Source: Pegea sp. RAD2-039 (taxonomy: Eukaryota > Chordata > Thaliacea > Salpida > Salpidae). Taken from it: a DNA stretch of 64,000 bases. Location: NCBI GenBank assembly GCA_034620365.1, contig JAQGEQ010000175.1, positions 744,001-808,000 of the forward strand, given 5' to 3'. This document shows positions 14,647-26,202 of this stretch, piece by piece. Within the stretch, counting starts at the first letter, position 1; every line of letters begins with the position of its first letter. The notes under the pieces are model-generated. The model worked only from the letters and a program-made list of their open reading frames with translations, was not told the DNA's origin and did no database searches. A program made the translations under genes and the position numbers.

Positions 14647-16092
14647 ATGAATTTTAAGAGCAGACTAACTATTTATACTGTTAGCGCGTGTACAAAATGT
14701 AAAGAAGCTAAAAATATACTATCATCGTTTTTATTACCGTATAATGAAATAAATTTATCCCATTACCCTGGTCGCAGAAGTGAAATGTATCTTTTATCAA
14801 AACGACACTTATTACCTCAAGTTTTTTTCAATGATATTTTCATTGGTGGGCTTGAAGATTTAAATTCACTTGATGATAAAGATATTAAAAATTATTTAGA
14901 TGCTCTTATTAACTGCAAAGTTTCCAATTTAACTCCCATGCCTATTCAAAGTAGAGAAACATTTGTTTTTGAGAAAAATCTTAAAAGTTGTAACATTGAT
15001 GAAAATAAGACTCCGTTTACAGATGAAGATCTGAACACTCTTTTTATAAAACTTCAATCTAGTGGCTTGGCTCAAGATAATAATCGTCATGGTTTTTTAA
15101 GATATCCAAAAACTTTTACTGGCAACCAATTAGTGAATTTCATTTCAAATCATTGTAACTTTGACCGTATAAGATCTGTAGAAGTTGGTTCACGTTTTAT
15201 TTATTTTAATTTAATTCAATCTATTTATCCGAAGTTTGAATTACCACTTTCAGATAATGATGACTTATATCAGTTTGTTGAAGATAGTTTTATAATGGCT
15301 CTTAATATTGGTATGACTCCATATAAAGTTTGCTATCACATAGAAAACTATGTTTTTGTATTAGAAAAACTTCTTTTTAAAATATACTCAAAATTTGTAT
15401 CACCTGCTGGTGAAATTATTAATTATTCTATTCTTAGTCAAAGTCAAGAGTTTATCATTTTTCTTGGGTTTGCTTCCCAATTACCTGAGATTGATCTTTC
15501 AAATTTAACTGAAAAGGAAATATTAAGTTTTTTCATCAACATTTATAATATAATGGTCATCCATGGCTATATTTATTATGGATATCCTGAAACAGAAGAA
15601 GTATATACAGCTTTTCTTTATAAAACTAAATATATTATTGCAGGAAATGTGTATTCATTATCTGACATAAGAAATGGAGTATTACAAAATAATAGAAAAG
15701 AATTTAAAAGTATTCTTGCCCCTTTCTCACAAACTGATTCAAATTTAATCTGTACTGTTAAAACTGTTCAACCATTAGTTTATTTTGCTTTGATCACTGG
15801 CAGGATAGGTTCCCCACCTCTTAGAGTCTACTCAGCTGAGAGTATTTTGGAAAAGCTAGAATGTTCTGCTAGTAATTTTCTTTTAAGTGATGAGGCTTTT
15901 ATGGTAGATGTAGAAGAAGAATTGTTGATGTTAAATTCTCTATTTAAGTGTTGTAAATTTGATAGTTATAAAGATAGAAATAAACTTTTAGAATTTATAA
16001 TTAAGTTAATGCCCAAATGTTCCAAAAAGGAAGATTTGAAATTGTTATCTTCACTACCTCAGTTTAGGCTTTTATATCATTCCTTTTTTTAG
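14647..16092 (+). CDS. glutaredoxin-DEP-DUF547 three-domain protein, intronless
   Basis: A single 481-aa open frame with three domains. A glutaredoxin-like fold (about 1-95) has a dithiol active site C15-T-K-C18, a proline in cis-Pro position (P57) and FIGG at 65-68, which fits glutathione or disulfide binding. A DEP domain (about 127-213) has the LVNFI core; DEP domains bind membranes or GPCR-signalling partners. A DUF547 domain (about 265-400) has FFINIYN (295-301) and GRIGSPPLRVY (385-395); its function is unknown. The fusion is known from uncharacterised eukaryotic proteins, to my knowledge without an assigned role. The first ATG is at 14647; an in-frame TTG 12 nt earlier is not needed. 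It is intronless in a window where most genes have many introns, although PNPO is intronless too. IFT20 starts 105 bp after its stop on the same strand. Confidence 0.85.
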   Translation: MNFKSRLTIYTVSACTKCKEAKNILSSFLLPYNEINLSHYPGRRSEMYLLSKRHLLPQVFFNDIFIGGLEDLNSLDDKDIKNYLDALINCKVSNLTPMPIQSRETFVFEKNLKSCNIDENKTPFTDEDLNTLFIKLQSSGLAQDNNRHGFLRYPKTFTGNQLVNFISNHCNFDRIRSVEVGSRFIYFNLIQSIYPKFELPLSDNDDLYQFVEDSFIMALNIGMTPYKVCYHIENYVFVLEKLLFKIYSKFVSPAGEIINYSILSQSQEFIIFLGFASQLPEIDLSNLTEKEILSFFINIYNIMVIHGYIYYGYPETEEVYTAFLYKTKYIIAGNVYSLSDIRNGVLQNNRKEFKSILAPFSQTDSNLICTVKTVQPLVYFALITGRIGSPPLRVYSAESILEKLECSASNFLLSDEAFMVDVEEELLMLNSLFKCCKFDSYKDRNKLLEFIIKLMPKCSKKEDLKLLSSLPQFRLLYHSFF

Positions 16093-16151
16093 CAAATGTA
16101 GTTTTGTTTATTTCAAAGTGTACTTATATGGTTCTTGTCAAAAATGTACCA

Positions 16152-16165
16152 CTTGTTTTTTTCAG
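16152..16165 (+). promoter_or_regulatory. acceptor-like polypyrimidine-AG site before IFT20
   Basis: A CTTG followed by seven T and CAG sits in the 105-bp gap between the upstream stop codon and the IFT20 ATG, with 32 nt left to that ATG. No donor can be placed between the two genes in the usual way. Such a site is what a spliced-leader trans-splicing acceptor of a downstream operon gene looks like. The sequence shows the site; trans-splicing is inference. Confidence 0.45.
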
Positions 16166-16197
16166 CATAATATATTTTGTCTAAACTGAATTTTAAT

Positions 16198-17646
16198 ATG
16201 GCTGCTGATAGTATGTTAAACAATTCAGGCATGTTTTTTGACGATTTGTATAAAATCAGAGTCTTAGAGCCAGAGATTTCTCAACAAACTACTGATCTTA
16301 AAGATGAATGCCATGAATTTGTTACAAGTAAATTCCATTTTTTATTCTTATATATTTGTGTTGTGATTTCAACTTTTGTGAGGTTTGATTCTTTTAACTA
16401 TATGCTTGAGTAAATAATGTAATAGTTAACTTTTAATCATGAAAATTTAGAAAATATTTCTAATTGGGAAAGAATATTTACCCTAAAAAATTTAAACTCT
16501 TGTAAATATACAATAAAATACTTGAACAAACTGTAGCAGCTAAAAATGTTAGTAATAAAAGTAATAAAACAGATTTTATTGTTCTAAACTGATTTTCTGA
16601 AAATATTATTGGCCTCTTAGGGCTGAAATTATTTTAACAATTCATTACTATTACACTAAATAAGAAAAAGGATAAACTTTATATAACGTTCGGAAGTTTA
16701 TGATTAATATAATTTATAAACTATAATTAAAATTATATTTGGAAATTTAATGAGAATATTTGATAATATTTTGAATGTTCCAATTTTGAAAATTAAAACA
16801 AAAAAAATTTATAGAAATTTCTGAGCTGCAAAAACTGATCAACAATTTTAATGAAATGACTTGTGATCTTGCTAAAGAAGTTGAAAAAGAAAAGATGAAG
16901 GTCTGTTGAGATTACGTTTGTTAAAAACTTTATAATTTTATTATTTACTGAATGCGTTTATTTAAATAGTTTTTTTTTACTAAAAATTTGTTGAAAATTT
17001 TAGTTGTTAATTTTAATAACTAGCTCTCATTTTTTAATCAGGCTATTGGCTCTCGAAATCTATTAAAGTCAATTGCTAAGAAGAGAGAAACTCAAAAGCA
17101 ACAACTTCTTGTTCTTATTGGTGAGAAAAAGTCTGAACTTGAAAGGTGAATATTTTTAGTTTTAGAACTTCTCAAATTGTTGTATTGCAAATATGTCACA
17201 CGCAGAGTTTGGTTGAGAAAGTTTTAAGATCAAGATGAAAAACCCAAAACCATTTTAATCATGTTTCTAGTCTCACAGTTTCAGAGATAATGTTTCAGTG
17301 AGTTCATCTGAGAAGTTTGCTCAGATTTTCATTGATTCTGCTACAATCTGTTCTCCTTGTTTGTAGGACTTGTTGTAATTTTTAGAAGTTTGTTTCAAAT
17401 TTTATAGAACATCTGCAAGAAAATCTTTCTAAATATTAATTCCTAACTCTGTAAAATCACTTTCTCCCATTTTTATCATGAAGTTCAACTCTGTGACTTT
17501 ATTACACATGGTCTTAAGAGGTTAACCTTACTACACATTCAAATGTTGAAAACTTTTTTATTTCTAGATTACGTGTGGAACACAGCTCACTTCAAAAGCA
17601 AGAACAAGATCAATTAGTCTTCATCAACCAGTTTTCTTCAACATAA
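16198..17646 (+). CDS. IFT20: intraflagellar transport protein 20
   Basis: IFT20 is an IFT-B complex subunit that works at the Golgi and basal body to deliver membrane proteins to the cilium (family knowledge). Four exons: 16198-16327, 16815-16900, 17042-17145, 17568-17646; 132 aa, the same length as the human protein. Matching segments include [18 protein letters not shown] near the N-terminus, [18 protein letters not shown] in the middle, a Gln/Lys/Glu-rich coiled coil, and the end [11 protein letters not shown]. The ATG at 16198 is chosen because it aligns with the family start; an upstream in-frame TTG at 16177 is ignored. Its very close spacing to the preceding gene suggests co-transcription. 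Confidence 0.95.
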
Positions 17647-19884
17647 TCTTTCTTTTTTCTTCTATCTTATATTTTTGTCTGTATAAACAACTATTAGTTT
17701 TTAATTAAACAACCTCTTCTATCAGTTCGTCTTCCTTATTTCTGTTATTAGCGTTTATTTATTTGTAGTTAGCAACTTTTTTTATCAATATTTTAGTTGA
17801 TTTAATTAATTATTAAAGTGTAATCTAATAAGTTTTTTTATAACTTTGAAATATATTTTTTAAACAGCTTCGAGTTTACTGTTTTTATTGTTTTCTTTTG
17901 AACATTTAACCATCTGAGTTTTATGGAGTAAGAGTTTCAGGATTCTGTATTTTATGTTTATTCTTTTGTAATTTGTACTCATCTTTATTAGTTTTATTTG
18001 CATTAAGCCAACTTGTGAGTCATCGCTGTAAACATTTATTAAAATAGCTGTTCTTGTTGTACATTTTACAGTAAAAGTAAATATTCTAAATCTTCTTAAT
18101 TGCAACTAAGATTTCTTATAAGATTGAATTTTGTTGGAGATATTGTCCTGCTTAGTGGCGAAGCGGTTACTACACCTACCTTCTAGCTAGGAAGTACCGG
18201 GTTCGACCCCAGGTGGAGACATATAAAACTCCTGAGAAAAACCATAAAAAAACTCGTGAGAATGTGTGTTAGTGAGATGTGCTCTCTTTAGGCACCCTCC
18301 TTCGCATTTATATATATAAATAAATAAATATTTAAAAATATTCTAAACATAATTAAATCGCGTATAACCATCATATCCGTAATCAAAAATTAGTAATAAA
18401 ACTATCGCAACTATAAGCATCAACTGAAAAGTCAAGTTACAAGATCTAATTTATGTTGGATTTAAACAAGTTATTAAAACTAACATCTCATTTAGTGCAA
18501 AAAATATGATAGATGTTTTCGAAGAGATATTTGCTCGAGACAAATCAACTTTCGAATGTTAATGTTTCAACTTTATGGCAACTGTGATAAACTAGTGAAG
18601 AAAGATTGAATTAAGAGTGAGATAAAATCAGTATTAAGTTGTTTTCTGACAAATCAGAGTTTTAACCAATTTGTTATAAATAACTTAAAACCAAAATGAC
18701 AAAAGTTTTCTTTCTACTTTTTGTAATTATTCTATAAAATGAATCATTACTTCCTTGTTGAAAGGTTTTTATATTCTCTAAAAAATCTTTACTGAAATAA
18801 GATAAAACATACCTAAAAGATCAACAAATTAGCTTCATGTTTTTAAAAGTGTATTTTCTTTTAGTAAAATTAGTAGATGGGATAATTAAACAGAAGATTT
18901 GTCTTTGTAATAAGTTTTTAGGTTTGCTTGTCAGATGGTTTCATAAACTTTAGTCAACCAACCTTATATTAAGTTTTGTTTTTTAAACAAATTTTTGACC
19001 AGCTGGTTTACAACTTCTAGTTTTACTTCTCTTCCTGGCTGAGTACATATAACCTAAATAAAATCAATGTGTTGTGTAAACATCTTACTAACTATTTGAA
19101 CAATTAAAATAACACAAACTATTAGAGAAAAATGACAACTCATCTGTCACAATTTATTCACAATAATAACATTTTTTTGTCTTCACTTACCTGACTAATG
19201 ATGACATACAGAAAAATTAAATTCTTCTATGCATTGTAATACTTCCTTTGAAAGTTTCTTTTTATAAGTAGGTGTTTGAAGCCGCAGTTTAGAATATATT
19301 CCAATCAAGAATGCCTCAATAAACATGTTTGTCTAACAGTTTATACTCACAACTTAGTAAAATACTTTTCTAAAACCATTATGAATGAAAAACTTTGTAA
19401 AATATTAAGCTTTCTGCCTCAATTAGAACTTCAACACATAAGCAGCGTATGTATGATAACCATTAAGTTGTTGTTTTTACACCATATAAACGTCATTCTA
19501 ATCAAACTATCATACAAGAGAGGCCGGATATATGTAGTTGATGAATAACTGCTTTTCAAATAAAGTTGAATACTTAATACCAGTCGTGTGAGTAATAAGA
19601 GCAACTTTTAGTTTTAAGAACTTAGAGAGAGTAAGTTTATAGTATAAAAGTTTTCCAACAAACGTAGATACCAAAATTATTTTAGTTGTGTTTGACTTTA
19701 CATGAAATTGAAGATCGTACTTATTCTAATCCCTTAAAATATATTTAAATGATTGCTGATATAGGTTATAGTTTAAAAAACTAATAACGAAAAATGATTT
19801 ATTTATATAGATCTCTCAGTTATATTTCAATTTATACTTAATTCTAATATAACAAGAGAAGTTTTGCAGGTGTATTTTGTTATT
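17647..19884. other. intergenic region with one SINE
   Basis: Apart from the SINE at 18146-18332 there is no supported feature. The open frame near 19276-19548 starts at TTG, has no domain and lacks good splice context. Confidence 0.5.
18146..18332 (+). repeat. tRNA-derived SINE
   Basis: The head carries both RNA polymerase III internal promoter boxes: an A box TGGCGAAGCGG at 18156-18166 and a B box GGTTCGACCCC at 18200-18210. A tRNA-unrelated body follows (GAGAATGTGTGTTAGTGAG, then CACCCTCCTTCGCATTTA), and the element ends in an (ATAA)n-like tail. The body and tail recur at 48275-48355 in reverse orientation and in part at 26166-26202. The head is closest in pattern to a tRNA with a variable arm, but the parent tRNA was not determined. 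Confidence 0.8.
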
Positions 19885-22800
19885 ATGGGAATAAATAATT
19901 GTGAAAAAGCGTTTTTTCTGAGCTGCTTATTCCTGAGAAATTTGTTTGTCTGTTTTTCGCTTGTAAAATCAGGTAATGATTCTTTTAAATCATCACAAAT
20001 GCAAACCTATACTTTCTTTTAAAGAAGAGTTTGTTATTCAAAATAAAAAATCTGGCATAATAGAACCCTCTTCAAATGACGTGAATTCTACTCACCTAAA
20101 ATGGAAGATTGTAGTCTCATCAAGTAAGGTGCTTATGCAATAAAATCATCTTTATTTCTATGTACATTACATACATAAACTTATTTTTTACAATAAAAAC
20201 TTTATTTCTATATAAAACATATAATTCCCTTCAAATTACCAAACATTAAAAAACTATTTAAAAAACCTCTTGTAGTAAACAACTGATGTAATATTTTGAA
20301 ATTTTAATTTTTTTTATGGTTTTTTATTTACAAGGTGGTAGAGATGAAGTTTGAGAGATTTCAAGTTGGAGAAATTTACTGTAAAAGCTGTGAGGACTGC
20401 AATAAAATTAGACTATGGGATAAAAATATCATGGTATAGAATGTTTAGTTAAAAGCAGGCTTTTATTATCACATAACACTTATTCTGATTAAAATTGGTT
20501 ATAATTTAAATATTTGGTTTATTGCAATAACTTCTGAAATATTAAACTTATAGTTTGGAGGTACATCATATTGTTCGAAATCAGTGAATTTTTCGTCTAC
20601 AAAAATTCGATCTCACTCAAATACTTTTACAATTGAACTTTATATACTTAAAAGAAATCAACCACATGATTTTAAAGCTGTTTGGACGCAAACAGGTGAA
20701 CAGTTGTAAATGAAAATCAAATCAGTTTACTACCATCAGTAGTCTTGAATCTTTATAGTAGTGCACATACCTTTAAAAACATTTACAAACAAGAAAGATA
20801 AAATCTAACTTTGAATACTTTGGGGTATTCTATTCAAGTTTAGCTTTATAAATATCTATTTTTCTGTTTCACGTACAAATGCCACCTTTTTAGACATGTG
20901 TAACAACCAAACAGAGTTTGAATGTTGGAACGGTCAATGTGTATCCAGCTCCAGCGTATGCAACAAGAAAAACGACTGCGGAGATGATAGCGACGAAATT
21001 GAATGTCGTAAGTTACTACTACACATTGGAAATAGCTAAAAATAACTTAAATAACATATTTAGCTCATCGTTCAGAAGAATGCGGGTCAAACTTTGTGGC
21101 TCCTAGCTTTTCTTGGGTGAGTATATAAAGTCTTTAATAGCTTTTCAGTCAAACACATTCAAACACAGGAGAAAAGAATCATAGGTGGGTCTCCAGCAAA
21201 AGCAGGAAGTTGGCCTTGGGCCGCTATGCTAGTTTATGGTGGTAGTCATTTTTGTGGTGGTTCTGTAATCAGTCGTCATTGGATAGTTACAGCAGCTCAT
21301 TGCTTTCTGGAAATCAATTTAAGGTCAGTCACGTACAAGTTGCAACTTTAAGACATTGCTTGGTACCATCAGTGTTTTTGTTTCAGTAATCTTGTTATTT
21401 ATATCGGAAGAACAAGGCTAAATGGTGACCCAGACACGGAGCAAAGACTGACAGCTGATCGGCTTCTTCTTCATCCTGACTACGATAAGTAAATTTTGTT
21501 TCTTTTATTCTTGTTTCTTTTTTCTAATTTTTAATTTTTTTATTTAAAATGAGAAGTAAATATCCGATATTTCTTAGCTGAGTAAACAAAACTTGATAAG
21601 TTAAGATTGTAAAAGACTCCACAGGACGCAGAGAAAGTCCCCGATTATGTAAAAATATTAATTTTATGAGTTGAGGTACATTAAATAAAACAAAAGTTAT
21701 TAGTTCAACTAATTATTATTCAATATTACCCTTTTTAGTCGCGATTATCGCCTCTAGCACCTACCGCCTCTAAAGATGCAAATACGGTATGGAATTGTAG
21801 GATTTTACAGAAGGGGGTTTTCTGTACTACCATTTCTTGTTTGAGACCTTGAAGCACTGATTTCTGCCCTCACCATAAAGTTGAACAGGGTTTAGATCCA
21901 ACAACAAAAGTTCCTTCCTACAAAACACAAGAAAGTGGCACTTACCTCACTCTCAAGTTTCATCCGCTGTGGACGAGGAAAAATCCTTTCTCCAAGCTCT
22001 TTTTCATCGTAATATGTTCTAGAGTCTAACTATTCTTGATATACAATTTTACTCTAAGTCAGCACCTTCTTTGACAAAAATAAAAAGAGATCCCGACCAA
22101 CTAAGGGGACAGGCTTTTCTCGACAAAAAGCAATCTTTATAGAAGGGTACTTATGTCCTCCTTTTCTGTTTCTGCTAGTTTGTGAGCTGTTACCTGTTGG
22201 TTATTTTAAAAAGAAAAACTTTGATAGTGATTACAATTGTTTATCAAATTTAAACTCTTTCATATACTTTTTATGCTTTACTTGGGGCGTGAACAGGACA
22301 TACGTAAATAGAAAAATTCAGTAAATAAAAAAAAATCTTTAATTATATCTAATTTAATCTGAGACTTTCTCCTGATTCTGTGATGTTTATATTATTTGAA
22401 AAATGTTCCCTAAAGACAAATTAAAATGTGATTTGTTTGAATTTTTCAGAATAACATTCAATAATGACATTGCATTGGTCCGGGTCCACCAACAAATGAA
22501 ATACAGCAACTACATTCAACCAATTTGTGTTGTTCCACCAAATATTAACTCTCATTTTGTTAGAGATTCTTGTGTAGCGGTCGGCTGGGGAACATTAAGT
22601 TAGGAGTTGTTTTAATTCAATTTTTTAAAATATTTATCTTGTGTTATTATAGAAGAAGGAAGCGTTGTTAGACCAGATACACTTCATCAAGTAAACCTCC
22701 CTCTCGTCAACCAGCATGCTTGCAAGATCTTGTTTCAGTTCTACAACACACCAATTCAGAGTTTTCATGTCTGTGCTGGAACTCGTGGAAAGGATACATG

Positions 22801-23272
22801 CCAAGTTCTGAACAAATTTTAAAACTTTGTTTGTTTGGTTAAATTTGAGATTAAAAAGTAGAATGATTGAAAATTCTTGAAAGCAAATTTTTGTCGAAAC
22901 TAAATACTGTTAACCTATAAAAATTACCAAGACATTAACAAGTGAAAAATTTTATAATTTAAGGGTGATTCTGGGGGTCCTTTGATGTGTTTAGATGATG
23001 ACAAAAAGTGGATACTAACTGGATTATCCTCTTACGGATTTGGGTGTGGTTCTGATTTACCGGGGGTTTACACAAACATTACACATTTCTATCGATGGAT
23101 TAAATTAGGTATTGTTGATAAATTGAATTTCTGCTTTCTGTTTGTTCTCTGAAATATTATTTTTGTAACAGAAACATCTTCAAGCAACTCACTTTCATCA
23201 ATCAATCGTCTTCAAATGGTTTTTTTAGCTCTATTGTCAGTTTTTTTACCTGTTTTTAATTATTGTTTATAA
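19885..23272 (+). CDS. CUB-LDLa-trypsin-like serine protease with C-terminal hydrophobic tail (likely GPI signal)
   Basis: Extracellular trypsin-like protease. Exons: 19885-19972, 20025-20123, 20342-20433, 20554-20695, 20894-21007, 21064-21116, 21169-21323, 21387-21488, 22450-22598, 22653-22804, 22964-23108, 23172-23272; 463 aa. It has a hydrophobic N-terminus (about 9-28, signal peptide or anchor), a CUB domain (about 30-140, the most divergent part), an LDLa repeat (about 143-179, with the [10 protein letters not shown] calcium cage) and an S1 protease domain from 200. Zymogen cleavage is predicted after R199 before IIGG. The triad is intact: H240 in TAAHC, D288 in NNDIAL, S385 in GDSGGP. 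D379, six residues before the serine, predicts Arg/Lys specificity. The last exon encodes a Ser-rich stretch and then a hydrophobic C-terminus ([14 protein letters not shown]), as in GPI-anchored proteases such as prostasin (inference). A poly(A) signal follows the stop directly. Confidence 0.88.
21620..22382. mobile_element. putative non-autonomous DNA transposon with imperfect terminal inverted repeats
   Basis: The two ends are imperfect inverted repeats of about 28 bp. Both read CACAG at the outside and share AGAAAGTC then GATTA inside. The element fills most of the protease intron 21489-22449. Its interior (about 21730-22200) is clearly richer in G+C than the intron flanks. A related end sequence occurs at 49261-49300. 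The CAG-type terminus recalls hAT elements, but I see no clear target-site duplication, so the superfamily is open. No transposase is encoded. Confidence 0.5.
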
Positions 23273-23278
23273 AATAAA
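23273..23278 (+). terminator. poly(A) signal AATAAA of the protease gene
   Basis: A perfect AATAAA begins at the base after the TAA stop codon, implying a very short 3' UTR. A/T-rich background makes chance hexamers common, but the position is right. Confidence 0.5.
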
Positions 23279-23876
23279 AAAATCAATGCTTAGGTCGTCA
23301 AGTGAAACTAAAATCGTTTTGAGAAATTTGTTGAGATCTTCGATGTTATTTTGTCTAATTTAAAAGTCTAGAGTGAGAACAGACAAAAATCCACGAGTAT
23401 TAATATCAGTTTTCGACATTAAATAGTTTGTATTACAAGTTACAAAAGCTACAGATTTCAATTGTTAAAGTCTAATTGTAAACAGTGAAGATACATTAGA
23501 AAGATTATTTTCTTACTTTCTACAGACTATGAAAAAGAAAATTATAGTTTTATAAAATTTTGTAATTTTTTTTTGATAAAAAAATGATTGCAACAAATCG
23601 TGTAGAATAATTTGTAAAGGAGAAAGAAACACGATTTGTAACAAATAAAAAACAAACAAAAACAAAAGCTTAGATTTTCTTCTATTTACGTTGAGGAAAG
23701 CTAAATTTTAGTTTGAATAGCGAGCCATTAATGTTTACTTTAGTACTTTTTGGTTCAAACTAGCTGGTATAACTAGCTTTTCAAAAGTTATTAGGTATAG
23801 TTTTAATTGTTTTAATAAAGAATTCCTATAAATACTAATTAAAAGTAATTATACTTTTTCCAGTGATTTTTGAAAT

Positions 23877-24158
23877 TTGATAAAGACACAAGAGGTCTCT
23901 ATGATTAATGTATATTGCAACAAAGAAAAGTTCATACAAGAAGGGTCTTGTAAGTCTGTTATGACAACACTTCTTGGAGAAGCAAATCTCCGAATGAAGT
24001 CTCCCAGGCACTATACTCAGTATCGTACTCAAAGCTTCTATTACGCTAGCTGGGTGAAGCTGCATAGGTCCTTTTGTTCCAATGCATACCTCGTAGGCAT
24101 GGAGAAAGGAATCCTGCTGCATGAGCGACACCTGCCAGACCATACAGTATATGTATAG
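23877..24158. other. G+C-enriched island with overlapping open frames, unidentified
   Basis: About 280 bp stand out from the surrounding DNA by base composition. The plus strand is open for 93 codons and the minus strand for about 100. Neither translation resembles a family I know. It could be a decayed repeat, a gene fragment or an unrecognised exon; the dual open frames alone prove nothing. Confidence 0.3.
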
Positions 24159-26165
24159 CTAAAGCTTGAAAAAACTAAAAAAATTCATAGATATCGATTT
24201 TTAAAAGCACCGCAAAACTTAGACATATAATAACTGCTTTATTAGTGCATCGTATCCTAGACAAACTTAGTAAGAATTATAAAAAGCTTTAAGTGATATC
24301 GCAAGTAATGCTGTCTGAATCGTATATTGGATTCCAGGGAATAGTTTCTTATGTTACTTTGTAAATTAGAAAATCTGACCTTGGATTCAAAAGCAAAAAT
24401 AATTGTTTATAGTTTTCAAATTATTTTACCAACTTTCATTGTATATAAAAATTTTATTGAAAAGTGCTACTTGTTTCTTATAATTACCAATACTTGAGTC
24501 TTCCTCATTATAGCATTAATATCTGCTGTTATGAACAACTTCCAAATCGATTTTTTTTTATATTAAAGTCAAAATCAAAAGCAATTTTTTAATTACACTA
24601 TATTTACTTTAAACCACAAACTTTTTAATAAAGTGTTTATATATCTTAGCAGCTAGTTTATACAGAAGTAAAAACTGTTTTTGTTTAGATATGTGACAAG
24701 ATTTTTCTTCATGAATTTATTTGCATAAATTCCTGTTATTTATTACAAAAGAAATATTTATTTACACTTTTTAATATGAACGCTGAAAGATTCAAAGACT
24801 TGCATTATGACTGAGGTATTTGAACAGATTAAAGCTTTTAATAATACTGATAAAGGTCAAAATTTGTTTAAAATAGGAAATAAGAACTTACTACAAAAAC
24901 ACAAGCTCAAGTTTAAACTTTTAAAATACGAATCGTAAAAAAAATCACACTAAAGCTAAGACATAGCAAACCAAAAGGTTTTTTAGATACAAATATTCAC
25001 ATAATTTTTATGTAATACTAAATATTTCTGAATTAATTTGCTTTTTAGCAATTTTATTTTCTTAATATCTTAAATAATTTAGCTTCCTTAAGAAAAATCA
25101 CTTTTGCATAAACAAAATTTTGAAATCTACCATTTTAGTACTACTTAAAACTTCTTTAAATTGCCAAACAAATTTGGGTGGGATAAATAAGTTTTGTTAT
25201 CTTATCCTAAATCAGAAAGAATAAATGCAAATAATAAGTGTTGTGTTAATGTATAATTATTTAGAGATTGTTTAAAGCTCTATAAAATTATTGATTGACT
25301 TGTTGATAAACTTTAAATTAAGTTTCATCAACTTTAGTATATTAAAGGTATAAAAAAAATTATTTGCTATGTAGTATTTCGCAGTAAATAAAGTTTTTTC
25401 TAACAAAATAACAATTTATCGAAATTTACAATGAAAAAAATGAATGTTTTTTTATTTTCTTTTTACATATTTATTATTTCATTTTAAGACTGTGATAAAA
25501 GTATCTTGAATAGTTTTTTTATATCTTATCTTTTAAAGAAATTAAATGCAGATTAAATGATAATCTCATAAAAAGTGAGAATTTTTAAAAACTAATAAAA
25601 ATTTATTATTTACTAATTCTAGAGACTTTTATTAGTTTTTTAGACTTTTAAATTGCATCAAATTGTTTTATATGCTTATATGGTATATCAGAAAAGCCTT
25701 ATATGTATCTGGTAAAAAAGTTCAGAAACTTTATCAACAAATGTTAAGTTCTACATTAAATTTTATTAAGTAATAAAGATGATAATTAAAAAGGCTTTAA
25801 TTAATTACTTTCTATTTTGAGTAACTATTTTATCTCGCCTTTTAGATTTGAAATAATTTGTTCCAATTTAAAAAATAAACTTATACTAGAAAAAAAGATA
25901 ACAAATGATTTTTATAAATAGCTTTCTAACTATTTATCTATCATTGCCAACTCAGCTTGAAAGCATATTTTTATTAGAGTAAAACAATTATGTTTACAAT
26001 ATTTTGTTGTTTTTAAATATTTCAAATTTATGTTTTAGTATTTTAACAAATGTTCGTTTTAAGTTGCTGTTAATCATGTTTGTTTTCATATATAGCAAAT
26101 AAGTTTTGAGTTTTTTATTAGTGTAAAATTTGTTGTTTTATAATATTTCTAATGATAACTATTAT

Positions 26166-26202
26166 TGCCTCCTTCACATTTATTGTAATAAATAAATAAA
26201 TT
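26166..26202 (+). repeat. SINE 3' end fragment
   Basis: GCCTCCTTCACATTTAT followed by an (ATAA)n tail matches the 3' end of the SINE at 18146-18332. The tRNA-like head is absent, as expected of a 5'-truncated copy. Confidence 0.55.
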
